Both the position numbers and the translations under genes were made by a program. DNA of 64,000 nt from Saccharomycopsis malanga (Eukaryota; Ascomycota; Saccharomycetes; Ascoideales; Saccharomycopsidaceae), in the NCBI GenBank assembly GCA_004014935.1, contig CP025322.1, positions 248,001-312,000 of the forward strand, read 5' to 3'. Position 1 is the stretch's first letter. Every line of letters starts with the position of its first letter. Shown here piece after piece: positions 51,161 through 60,020 of this stretch. A model generated the notes under the pieces. It was given only the letters and a program-made list of their open reading frames with translations, did not search any database and was not told where the DNA came from.

Positions 51161-52925
51161 TATGTAATGTGTGTATGTATATTAACGTTAAAATGTTTAT
51201 AATTGTAGTGCAAAGTTTGCTGAAATTCTTCACTATGAGAAACCAAAATTCAATGTTGAAAAAAAAGTGCGAGAGATCTGCCCGCAATTATATACAAATC
51301 GCAAGGTTTGGCCATTTCGTGATGGTTTTTTTTTTGTTTTTCGTCCGTTTTTCAACTGCAAATTTTTGGGTTTTTTTCTTTTCAATCTTTTTTTACCCCC
51401 ACAAATGGCACAATAGTACTTACAATACAGCAAAACATGAAAAGGCTTCTACTACTATTTTTTATGTTATTACTACGAGATTAAATCACATTGTAGCATA
51501 ACTGGAGTCATTAAACTGGACTAAAACGGAAAAGCTGGGGCCCGGTCTCCAGACCCCACCATTCCACTTTTAAACCTAAGATTTTAGCTCCACGTAGCAC
51601 ACTCTATCAGCAGACCCCAAATCTGGCGTACTCCGAGACCTGATTCTTCCCGGAAAAACATTAGGCTTTACCAGTTTTTCCGTACTTTTTCTCCCATGAA
51701 TTGAATGCTTACAATATCTAGTCATAATAACATAATTTCCAACTACTACACTTCATGGAAAACTATGTAATATCATTTCTGTTTCACGAGTCTCTGACCC
51801 CAGTGTTTTTCCTAGATTCCCCACGTCTCTCCCCGTGGAGTGCACACCGGAGAAATATTCGTATAGAATCCCCTAGACGTTGCTATTGGTTGGTGCTCAT
51901 GCAGCATGTATGCGCCAAACTGGACTGTGCGTCGACACGCCGGAAAAACCGTGCGTGACTGGCCCAAAAAAGGCGTTTTTAACGAGATCTCGGGGTGGCA
52001 CTGTAAATTTGTTCCGAAATTACGTATGCGAGGGTGTCCGAAGGGGCGTTTGGCAGTACAATAGAAGCAATACTCCGTATCGTTATTTAGAGATTATTCT
52101 AGAGAAAAGTTAAGCAAGCACCAGTAAGGACATTACGTTTGTAGAGTGCTTAATAAACTTTGTTGAATAAAATCAACAAAGCTTTCAAAAGAAGATGTTT
52201 TTCAGCTAGTAGTGATTCGTAAAAATAGTATGTACGTATATACATAAAATGAGCTAGATGCTCTCCAGCCTTCAGTTGGCTTAATAACAGAAGGTATTAG
52301 ATGTGAAAATCTTTTTGATGGTTGGAAACACCTTTCTGCTACAAGTCTTCTTTTTTTCTACAAATTTGCCATGTGCATCAGATTTCTTTTCCTCTATTTC
52401 CCTCTATTTTGATCAAATTTGATAAAGCTATAGAATCTCAAACCTTAGTAATACTGTGAGATAAAAAGTATATATTTGGCCCCTTTGAAATATTAGGTTA
52501 CGTTTCATATTGTAAGAAACAATATTTGTTAATAAAAGAAGTCTTCAGTATGTAAGAAAGAGTTATTGGTGTTACTAGTATGTGGAGGTTAAAAATAGAC
52601 TTGAATGTATTAATTATTCGATATGATTTGATCATGTAAATGATAGATGAGAATCATTCGTCTCTGATAATGCATTAAATTATAAGGTCTAAAGATTTGA
52701 TGGAAAGAATCTATTTACTAGAACTGCCAATGATTTCACAATTTTTAAAAACATCCAAGGTAAAATCATACAAACTTATAAATATGGCCACTTGTTTAAC
52801 TTGAAATGTTTCCAAGCGCGCTATATAAAGAACTGGCAAAAAAGAAAGCAGTCTAAAATTCACTACAACAATTGATAAAACCCATGATTTTTGCATTTGT
52901 CATTTATTTCATAATCCTAATATAG
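51161..52925. promoter_or_regulatory. Hexokinase upstream region with Mig1-type GTGGGG motifs
   Basis: 1.76 kb between HXK and RTG2. SYGGGG-type sites (CCCCAC on the plus strand) occur at 51397-51402, 51554-51559 and 51819-51824, all within about 660 bp of the hexokinase ATG. Further C-rich blocks lie near 51540, 51616 and 51797. The segment 51500-52000 is GC-richer than normal intergenic DNA. From about 52,100 on it is AT-rich RTG2 3' flank. No gene recognised. Confidence 0.45.
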
Positions 52926-55094
52926 TCAGGCGGCACTTGTAGACTCTCCAGGAGCTCGTTCGCCATACTCTGCATGATCCTGTTCTAATTCAAGAACCAT
53001 TTCATGGTCTTCTTCAGAAATGTGCTGGACGTATTGTATATCAAACTTCAACTTAACGTTGTATGCTTTGCTCAATTTTTTGATTTTCTTAACAATTGAT
53101 TTGATTCGGTTACCTGCTCCTGATCCGATTTTCAAATTTTTCGAGTCAATACGGACGACAGTTTCAAACTTAAATCTTTTTGCAGAGCCAATGTTTGCAC
53201 TGGCAAAATTCTTGGACGACTTGCTTAAACTGACTGAAATTGTTTTACCATTTCCACCAACAGGTGCTTCGGTTGCTAATGGGGTCAGGCCACCTTCAAT
53301 AACGTCCGGATCAATGGTGTCTGAGACGTCATCACCATAACCAGCAATAGCAAGGTTAGTAGCTTTTGGATCGTTAACAGTGCTAGTGCTGGCTGAAACA
53401 GGAACAACACTGGATGTTCCTACAAGCTTCGGCACTTGTTCTGCATCTTCTTTGTTCTCTTTGACCTCTTTTATCTTAACTTCAAATTCAAATGGCGCAT
53501 TAATCTCGTTGATATTCCCACCTGGATGGATACCGCAGATGAAAAACATAATTTTACCAATATATGTAGTCCAGAATACTGTGTCCAGTAGTTCTGTATC
53601 GTTTGTGCTTTCTGTCAACACACTGTTGATCAAAGCTTCCTTGAACTTTACTTGATTTTCAGGTAGCTCTGCGCCCCATCTTTCGCAAAGTGCAACACCA
53701 ATCAAAGCTCTAGCCCGATGGCTTAGGCCATGAGAGCCAGCAATGATGCCGGTGATAGCAACTTGTAAAGCAGCAGTGGGCTGAAGTTCTTTAGGATACA
53801 TACAGTGAACAAAAGCTAAATTACACAAGGCAGGAGCGACTCTGTCGTAGACAAACTTTGGAACGTGTTCCTTAGGCAACGATGAGCGCAACAAGTTCAA
53901 ATAACGGTCAACTAAAAATGGAGCATATGGTTTAGTAGCCACTATCAAAGGGTCTTCTGCCCTTAGATGTTTTGGAAGCTTTTCGAACAATGCCCCTTCA
54001 CGAACACCACCCTGGCTGAAATGGACGGTCCTTATGGTAGGCAAGGATTCGAAGGCGGCAGATATAAGCAAACCAATGGCAGGAAGTTGTTGTTTTCTTC
54101 TGTCGCTAACTCTAAAGATGTTGGCTTCAGGGTTAGGCACACGGTGTTTCAAAAACAAGAAGTTTGCAAGCGAAATGACTTCTTTATAACTACATGAAAA
54201 ACCATTGATGATAGTCGTAATAGGATAATGTGGGTTTTGAGAAAGTAATAAATTACCCAACCCTCTAAGACCACCACCAGAACAATATATTTCAAAGCCA
54301 TTGTCTTGTTTGGCTTTTTCGAGCAAAAAATCTGGAATATCCAAGTCCTTGATTGCTTTGGCATAAGCATCCTTGATCTCCAAAAACAAATCTCTTTCAT
54401 TTTCGGTACGCAATCTTCTTGTTAAAGCAGCAGCTCCATACGGTAAAGATATAGGATTTTTAGAAAACTCGATGTTTCCTGAGCCATCGGTATGTATCCA
54501 GTTAATTTGCGTAGAGCCGCCACCCAAATCCATGAATAACCCACTCACACCATGGAATGAAGAGACTACCCCATAAGAGCCTATTTTTCCTTCTTCTTCT
54601 TTAGACAACAATTCTACAGACCAGCCGGTCGTCTGGTGAATACATTGTCTAAAGTATTTGGAATTATAAGCTTCTCTAGTAGCTTCTGTGGCTACAACCC
54701 GCACCGAATGTTTGTCATCCACACCGAAATCAGCACAGATTATTTGAAATCTTCTCATGGCCCTACAAACCTCATAGATTACTTCATTAGGAATCGGTGA
54801 CTTTTCTGTCACTTTGCAATTCCCGTTCTCATATTGTACTTCAAACAACGAAACGTTCAATCTATCTTTGAAAACACAAGGCATAGTTCTTGCATGATGA
54901 GGTGCAACCGATGAGATTGAAAATCTGATCCCATTAGATCCTATATCTACAACAGCTACAAGCGATTTAGCCACTATATCTGCCTCATTGGTATTCAGCG
55001 TGCTATGCTTGTTCCGTGAAATGTTGTTGATCGTGAGCTCCTTGAGGGTCATTGGAGAATGAGAATCCTCATCTTCTGAGAACACTGCACTCAT
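52926..55094 (-). CDS. RTG2: Retrograde regulator Rtg2 (Ppx/GppA phosphatase family)
   Basis: 722 residues from ATG 55092-55094; S. cerevisiae Rtg2 is 588. ASKHA-fold motifs: VVDIGSNGIRFSI (phosphate 1), FMDLGGGSTQ (phosphate 2), and YCSGGGLRGLG. A 40-residue N-terminal extension and a Ser/Thr/Val-rich insert near the C-terminus (about 555-640) account for the extra length. Rtg2 is a cytosolic sensor that binds Mks1 and lets Rtg1/Rtg3 enter the nucleus when mitochondria are impaired; it is also in SLIK. Adjacent to hexokinase, as in S. cerevisiae, though there the two are divergent and here both are on the minus strand. Confidence 0.95.
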   Translation of the reverse strand: MSAVFSEDEDSHSPMTLKELTINNISRNKHSTLNTNEADIVAKSLVAVVDIGSNGIRFSISSVAPHHARTMPCVFKDRLNVSLFEVQYENGNCKVTEKSPIPNEVIYEVCRAMRRFQIICADFGVDDKHSVRVVATEATREAYNSKYFRQCIHQTTGWSVELLSKEEEGKIGSYGVVSSFHGVSGLFMDLGGGSTQINWIHTDGSGNIEFSKNPISLPYGAAALTRRLRTENERDLFLEIKDAYAKAIKDLDIPDFLLEKAKQDNGFEIYCSGGGLRGLGNLLLSQNPHYPITTIINGFSCSYKEVISLANFLFLKHRVPNPEANIFRVSDRRKQQLPAIGLLISAAFESLPTIRTVHFSQGGVREGALFEKLPKHLRAEDPLIVATKPYAPFLVDRYLNLLRSSLPKEHVPKFVYDRVAPALCNLAFVHCMYPKELQPTAALQVAITGIIAGSHGLSHRARALIGVALCERWGAELPENQVKFKEALINSVLTESTNDTELLDTVFWTTYIGKIMFFICGIHPGGNINEINAPFEFEVKIKEVKENKEDAEQVPKLVGTSSVVPVSASTSTVNDPKATNLAIAGYGDDVSDTIDPDVIEGGLTPLATEAPVGGNGKTISVSLSKSSKNFASANIGSAKRFKFETVVRIDSKNLKIGSGAGNRIKSIVKKIKKLSKAYNVKLKFDIQYVQHISEEDHEMVLELEQDHAEYGERAPGESTSAA

Positions 55095-55821
55095 CCTGAT
55101 TCGATATATCCGGGCAGCAGTGATCTAATTATATAAAACAGGCTCCTGATTAGCTAAACACTTATTCTTAATACAACCTTGAAATGAAAATGATGATAGC
55201 TCTTCTAATGATACAGTAAGCTTTTGATTTTATACTCTAAGCACTTGGTATTTCTTGAAAATATATACTTTTGGAAGCACTTGCGATGTCAAAATCTGTT
55301 TCCAACACAACGCCCAAGACACTGTCTTTTTTAAAACAAACAGTGTAAAAAGCCCACCAAAAAAAATAGTGTCCCAGGGATAGTTGTATAAGCTTCGAAT
55401 GCTAATCGACGACCTATCCACTTTGATCAACACTTCTCTTACTACCGCCGGGAAAATAGTGTACACGCCGGGTAACCATGATAAGTTTAGAGTAATTAAC
55501 GGTATCTGACTCATTAAAACCATTATTGACTTGTACTCATGAGAGTGTGAACAATATTGATTGCTGTTGAAGTGTGAGTCAGCATTTCTATGATTTACCA
55601 GGTAGATGTACATAGCTACGACTTAATTGCCATAGATATCTCATGAAATGATCATGTGGGGTAAACCAACAACGTGTAATCTGTAGCACAGCAGCAAACG
55701 AAAACCTAAAGCAATAACAAAATACTATAAACCTTCCTATAAACCAGAAATCCAAAAAAAACTTAATAAAAATATAAAAATGAAGACAGAAACCAACAAC
55801 ACAGACAAAACCAACTAATGG
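55095..55821. other. Intergenic region upstream of RTG2
   Basis: Contains two CGCCGGG heptamers 20 bp apart (55446-55452, 55466-55472), the second overlapping a CGGGTAA site. A 127-codon minus ORF (55230-55613) crosses this promoter and is not called as a gene. Confidence 0.5.
55469..55475 (+). promoter_or_regulatory. Reb1-type site (CCGGGTAA) upstream of RTG2
   Basis: Perfect CGGGTAA, with the extended CCGGGTAACC context, 375 bp before the RTG2 ATG. Confidence 0.5.
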
Positions 55822-58140
55822 TTAGCTAAAAATTTTGGTGAAACCGCCTAAGAAACATATCAGGTCGAAAATAGACAGGCAACCATTGCTATTTTGTTCA
55901 AAATTTGAGATTTCAATCTTTTGTTCATCAGAAGAATGGTACCATTTGAGTACACTTGACTCTTCGTCTACAACGTAGCTTCCTGAACTGACACGGACGT
56001 CAAGTAAATCTTCATTATTTGTCAAGTTGAAGTGAAGTTTAGGGAGATAAATCACTGTAGGATGGGCCAGAAGACATTCACGTCCATTGTAAATTACCAA
56101 TTTGTATGATTTGTTTTTGAGATTGAACTCGGCGTTGTGAATAATGCCATTAATTTTGAGAGCATATGGACGAATTACAGCCTCAGCGGCTCTTACACCA
56201 TTTAATCGAATAGTTGAGGAGGTGTAATCATCTATAACATCTGACCCTGCTTTAGTGAAGGAAGGTTCTATGGAAGATGACTCGGTTAGTTCGTGCGTAG
56301 TGGTATTTGTCGATTCTGACTCGAGAAGTTTCCTTTTTGCTTCATCAACTTCAGGTCTAAAACTTTCTTCATGGGATCTATCATCATTAGAGTAAAACGA
56401 AAAATCTTCGCAATTCCAATGATCTCCCCATTTATGAGAATTTATTGACGAATATACCCACCATGTATGTGAGATATCAGATCCTTCTAGTGCAAAACCT
56501 AAAGCATCCAAAGCAGACGTTTGTGAACTGTAATCACCGTTTGTGAATGCCTTTTTGTTATCCATATCGAAAGGCATACCAGTTTCTGTCATGATAATAG
56601 GAATATTTTTTCCAAGAAACTCTTCCCCTTCTCTTTTGATTTCTTTAAACTGGTTACATATACATTTTCTAATGTTATTTTCGCCTAGAACTATGGCAAA
56701 TACAGGATTAATGTACTTGTCTCTGACAATACCCAAAGTGTCTACGTTGTAGAATTTGTTCCATGTTTTGAACATGAGAGACATGCCATCATAATAATGT
56801 GGGGCATAAATGATCCTGTTGTCAATCAAGTCGCTTCCCACTAATTTAGGTGGTGGTTGCAACACAACAGGATGTAAAAATATGTAGATGTTAGGGATAA
56901 CGCTTCTGATCCTACTTTTAATATTAATGTAGAAATCAACAAACAAGTTATTTATGAAAAAATTAAAATCCAACTTGACGCCTGTTTGCGGATGAATACT
57001 AAAATATTCTTGGTTCAATATTTCTTTAGTTACAGGATCCCATACTCCATGTTGCGCCCAGAGACAATTTCCCAACTTCCAATTAACATCCCTACGCCAT
57101 CCATAATGCTTGTCATACTCATCTGATATCAACCAGGCTATGGTGCCCTCAGGATCTACAAGACTTTGTCCGGTTTTTCGAGGACCGGTGATAGATATTT
57201 CATACTCATCTACAGAAGTTTGGTAACCCATGCCCAATTTTAACGCTTCATAAAATGTTGGCGTTGGCCCTACACGAAGTCTCTGGCTTTCAGGGAGTGA
57301 ATTGAAATCGGTTTTGCCCAAAAAACCCATGCTTGGCTCGTTTAACATTTCAAACCCAAATATCATTTCACTGAAAAACTCTGGGTGTTTATCCATGAGA
57401 CTCTGCAATAGATATTGATATGCTCCTACAAAGTGATCTTGCAAAAAAGTCTGAATGTTGACATCATCAATAACTGCTTGGGGTGCCAAGATCTTACCAC
57501 AAAAAAATAAAGTAAACATAGTGCCAGCAGCTAACTTGAAGTAGTTGGACGGCCACAACATTTTAGGGTACGCATCAGGATCTCTAGGATAAAAGTTGTG
57601 CAAAATAGCTGCTTGTGTCTTCTCAAACGCTTTTGGATTTAATCCAGCAGCATAAAATGTCCATAATGGTGCCCCACTTCCTCCAGAAAATCTAGACCAC
57701 ACATCTTGATGCGGATCAATAAATACATACAATCCACCTACTTTGTAGATAATTTCAAGCACCTTGGCAGTGTAAGCAATAAAATCGTCATCATATTTTC
57801 CCGGGCCCTCGTGTTCTAGCGCTTCCCATGTTACAATATATCGAATGGTAGTATAACCCCACGATTTTATTCTCAAGATATGCTCCTCAGCTTCCTCTAG
57901 CGGGAACGGTCTTCCTACAAATGACACATTATCACCATCCCAAAACACCAGATCTGGGCTACTGGCAGGATAGTCAGAGGGAACATATGGTGAAGCCGGC
58001 AACTTACTACTTGCATCAAGATTGATTCCTTTCAACGTAACTTTTCTCCCGTTTTTATCAACAAAATTTCCATTTTCATCATGGTGAAGTGGACCGCCAA
58101 CTAACGAAGCCATATCAATACTATCCCTATTGAACACCAT
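55822..58140 (-). CDS. EGH1: Steryl-beta-glucosidase Egh1 (GH5 family)
   Basis: 772 residues from the first ATG (58138-58140). A second ATG at 58111-58113 (MASLVGGPLHHDENG) fits the homologues better and may be the true start. GH5 barrel: RKVTLKGINLD, FIDPHQDVWSRFSGGSGAP, acid/base Glu in NEPSMGF (about 267), nucleophile Glu in MTETGMPFDMD (about 517). The C-terminal part has the family's beta-sandwich (AEFNLKNKSYKL). Egh1 (YIR007W) hydrolyses ergosteryl-beta-glucoside and glucosylceramide-type substrates at membranes, including the vacuole. Its tail is more hydrophobic (CLSIFDLICFLGGF) than in S. cerevisiae. Confidence 0.95.
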   Translation of the reverse strand: MVFNRDSIDMASLVGGPLHHDENGNFVDKNGRKVTLKGINLDASSKLPASPYVPSDYPASSPDLVFWDGDNVSFVGRPFPLEEAEEHILRIKSWGYTTIRYIVTWEALEHEGPGKYDDDFIAYTAKVLEIIYKVGGLYVFIDPHQDVWSRFSGGSGAPLWTFYAAGLNPKAFEKTQAAILHNFYPRDPDAYPKMLWPSNYFKLAAGTMFTLFFCGKILAPQAVIDDVNIQTFLQDHFVGAYQYLLQSLMDKHPEFFSEMIFGFEMLNEPSMGFLGKTDFNSLPESQRLRVGPTPTFYEALKLGMGYQTSVDEYEISITGPRKTGQSLVDPEGTIAWLISDEYDKHYGWRRDVNWKLGNCLWAQHGVWDPVTKEILNQEYFSIHPQTGVKLDFNFFINNLFVDFYINIKSRIRSVIPNIYIFLHPVVLQPPPKLVGSDLIDNRIIYAPHYYDGMSLMFKTWNKFYNVDTLGIVRDKYINPVFAIVLGENNIRKCICNQFKEIKREGEEFLGKNIPIIMTETGMPFDMDNKKAFTNGDYSSQTSALDALGFALEGSDISHTWWVYSSINSHKWGDHWNCEDFSFYSNDDRSHEESFRPEVDEAKRKLLESESTNTTTHELTESSSIEPSFTKAGSDVIDDYTSSTIRLNGVRAAEAVIRPYALKINGIIHNAEFNLKNKSYKLVIYNGRECLLAHPTVIYLPKLHFNLTNNEDLLDVRVSSGSYVVDEESSVLKWYHSSDEQKIEISNFEQNSNGCLSIFDLICFLGGFTKIFS

Positions 58141-58475
58141 ACAAACAAAACCTATTCTTGACACTTTATACTATATGGTTATTTTAATTTTGAATCCCTT
58201 ATAGTGGTTGGTGGCTTAGGCATGATCATCGACCCATCGCTCAGGGCTCATAATATATGTATGTGTATGTAATATTCAAGCGGTAGATACAGTGTTCTAC
58301 ATACTCATGTGACCGCTCTTTTACCGCTCAGTGATTGGCTGGAGTCTGGGCACACAACCTTTTCGGGAAAAAAAGACTCTCAATAGTAAAATCTTTGAAA
58401 ATACTATCAAGACTTTAGGGTGTAAAGCATCAGTTTGAACGGACGTTTTCACATCAACAAACAATATCTTCAATC
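58141..58475. promoter_or_regulatory. Divergent EGH1/ATP15 promoter with CCAAT box
   Basis: ATTGG (CCAAT inverted) at 58334-58338, about 140 bp before the ATP15 ATG. This suits Hap2/3/4/5 control of a respiratory gene and is inferred. Confidence 0.45.
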
Positions 58476-59031
58476 ATGTCTGCCTGGAGAAAAGCTGGAT
58501 TTTCGTATGTCTAGTTGTCGAGAGTTAAGTTTTTGGATTAGTCTGTGTTGTGGGGGAAGGGTGAAAGTTAGTGAGGATTATCAACTGTAGTTGTTAAAAT
58601 ATCAACAAGAGGAGTTATCATGAAGTAATTTAATAAAAAAGAGTTTTATCGTAATTAAGGCTCAATAGTGCTTATCAAGCATTGGGTGGTTTGATGTTCA
58701 GTTTCAATTCATATATATGCATTAAGTTTAAAAACATCTATAAGAAAGGTCAACTTCAACAAACAATTAAAAGTTATAAAGTCGCTTTTATCAATTAGAA
58801 TGCTCCTACTAACAAGACCCACGACCGAATAGCCTTTTGTAACTAAATTAAGGCAATTGTTACTAACAATCTAGATTCAATAAATACATTTCTATTTCCT
58901 CTAAGACTCTTCGTTCAGTCTTGAAGGAGGACTTCAAGGTTGCTGCTGAGAAACGTAACGAAGCTGAAGTCAGAGTTTTCAAGTTTCAAAATGGTACCCA
59001 GTCTGAGCCAACTGTCTTGAACTCTAAATAA
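58476..59031 (+). CDS. ATP15: ATP synthase F1 epsilon subunit Atp15, spliced
   Basis: Exon 1 is 58476-58504 (MSAWRKAGF plus two bases of a Ser codon) and exon 2 is 58875-59031, joined as TC+A, giving 61 residues (S. cerevisiae 62). MSAWRKAG is the diagnostic N-terminus; the rest (NKYISISSKTLRSVLKEDF, then the EAEVRVFKF-NGTQSEPT end) fits the eukaryotic epsilon subunit of the mitochondrial F1 central stalk. Each exon is too short to stand out alone. The S. cerevisiae gene has no intron. Confidence 0.95.
58505..58874 (+). other. 370-nt intron of ATP15
   Basis: Canonical yeast signals: GTATGT donor, TACTAAC branch site, then AATCTAG acceptor. A second CTACTAAC lies about 60 nt upstream of the used one. 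No embedded snoRNA was recognised. Confidence 0.93.
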
Positions 59032-60020
59032 GCTTAGCGTACTGTTTAGTATCGTCAGATAATCTGAAGTGACGGACATGCATCGAAAAATTTGGTTTTT
59101 AGTAGGTCACATTTTATCTTTTCCTGCTATCAATCCTCTATAAAAAAGGTCATGACGGATTGCTTTTTAAAGGCTGTGTATCATCTTTTTTTAAATATAT
59201 GAATAAGTGAATATTCTTTTTTTATATCGAAAGGGTCATCATTCATGGTAGTTTACATTTTTCAATTTGATTTTTGCATTACAGACACTTAACTTTAGGT
59301 TCTTTTTTTCTCAATCCTACCAGCTAGTGTTTTAAAGCTTTAAACCTTAAACCCTGGTATCTAACATTAAAACCTTCATATATATGTAGTGCCTTTAGCA
59401 AAATTCGCACAATATTTCTCGTGTAGTGATCGATGAACTACGATACGTAGCCAATATTAGACGCCATCATAAATTAGTTGAAAATAGGGTGGACTAAGAA
59501 CTCCTTTGAATTGAGTTGATAGTTTAAACGGAAACAAAGTTGAAAATGATCAGTGACGACCAACTCTATTCGATTGCCATTTCTCTTGGGCTTTTGTCTT
59601 TTGGGCTTATTCTTGTGTTTCATTTTATCTCGTCCAATACTAATGACAAAGTGTCCTCGTAAAGCTTCTCGAGATAGTTCATGAAATGGTGTGTTCAAAT
59701 GAATTTGATCAAAGCAAGAGATTTTTTGCTGGCACATTCATAATTGCAGGTTTGAAAAGCTTGTGAACTATTTGTCCGTTAACTCCATATCACATCAATT
59801 GTATGTTATGTTCTACAACTTTCAGTTCAATTCTTTTGGAGCAGTTGGCTACTGCATATGATCATTAGGCCGGCCTTCATATCTTCTTTGGTCATGATGC
59901 TTGTTACATTTCTTGGCAACATAGCCTGTTAATATACTGATTCTAATATATCTTTTACAATGCACGTAAATGCTATATGATTCTTCTATTAAATATACAA
60001 TGGTAGTACTTAACCTCATT
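59032..60020. other. 1-kb intergenic region between ATP15 and the BRE4-like gene
   Basis: Convergent 3' flanks, AT-rich, apart from the small ORF at 59474-59737 listed separately and a GGCCGGCC near 59871. Confidence 0.5.
59474..59737 (-). CDS. Small basic hypothetical protein (tentative)
   Basis: 87 residues with an ATG at 59735-59737. A central Lys/Arg-rich run (MKHKNKPKRQKPKRNGNR) resembles a nuclear-localisation or RNA-binding patch, flanked by mixed sequence (FHELSREALRGHFVISIGR, LVVTDHFQLCFRLNYQL). No family recognised. Composition is less AT-skewed than the surrounding DNA, which is the only support for it being a gene. Confidence 0.3.
   Translation of the reverse strand: MCQQKISCFDQIHLNTPFHELSREALRGHFVISIGRDKMKHKNKPKRQKPKRNGNRIELVVTDHFQLCFRLNYQLNSKEFLVHPIFN

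Noticed and set aside
55230-55613. 127-codon minus-strand ORF with hydrophobic stretches
   Set aside because: It covers the RTG2 promoter with its Reb1-type and CGCCGGG sites; no domain is recognisable and composition is not gene-like enough.
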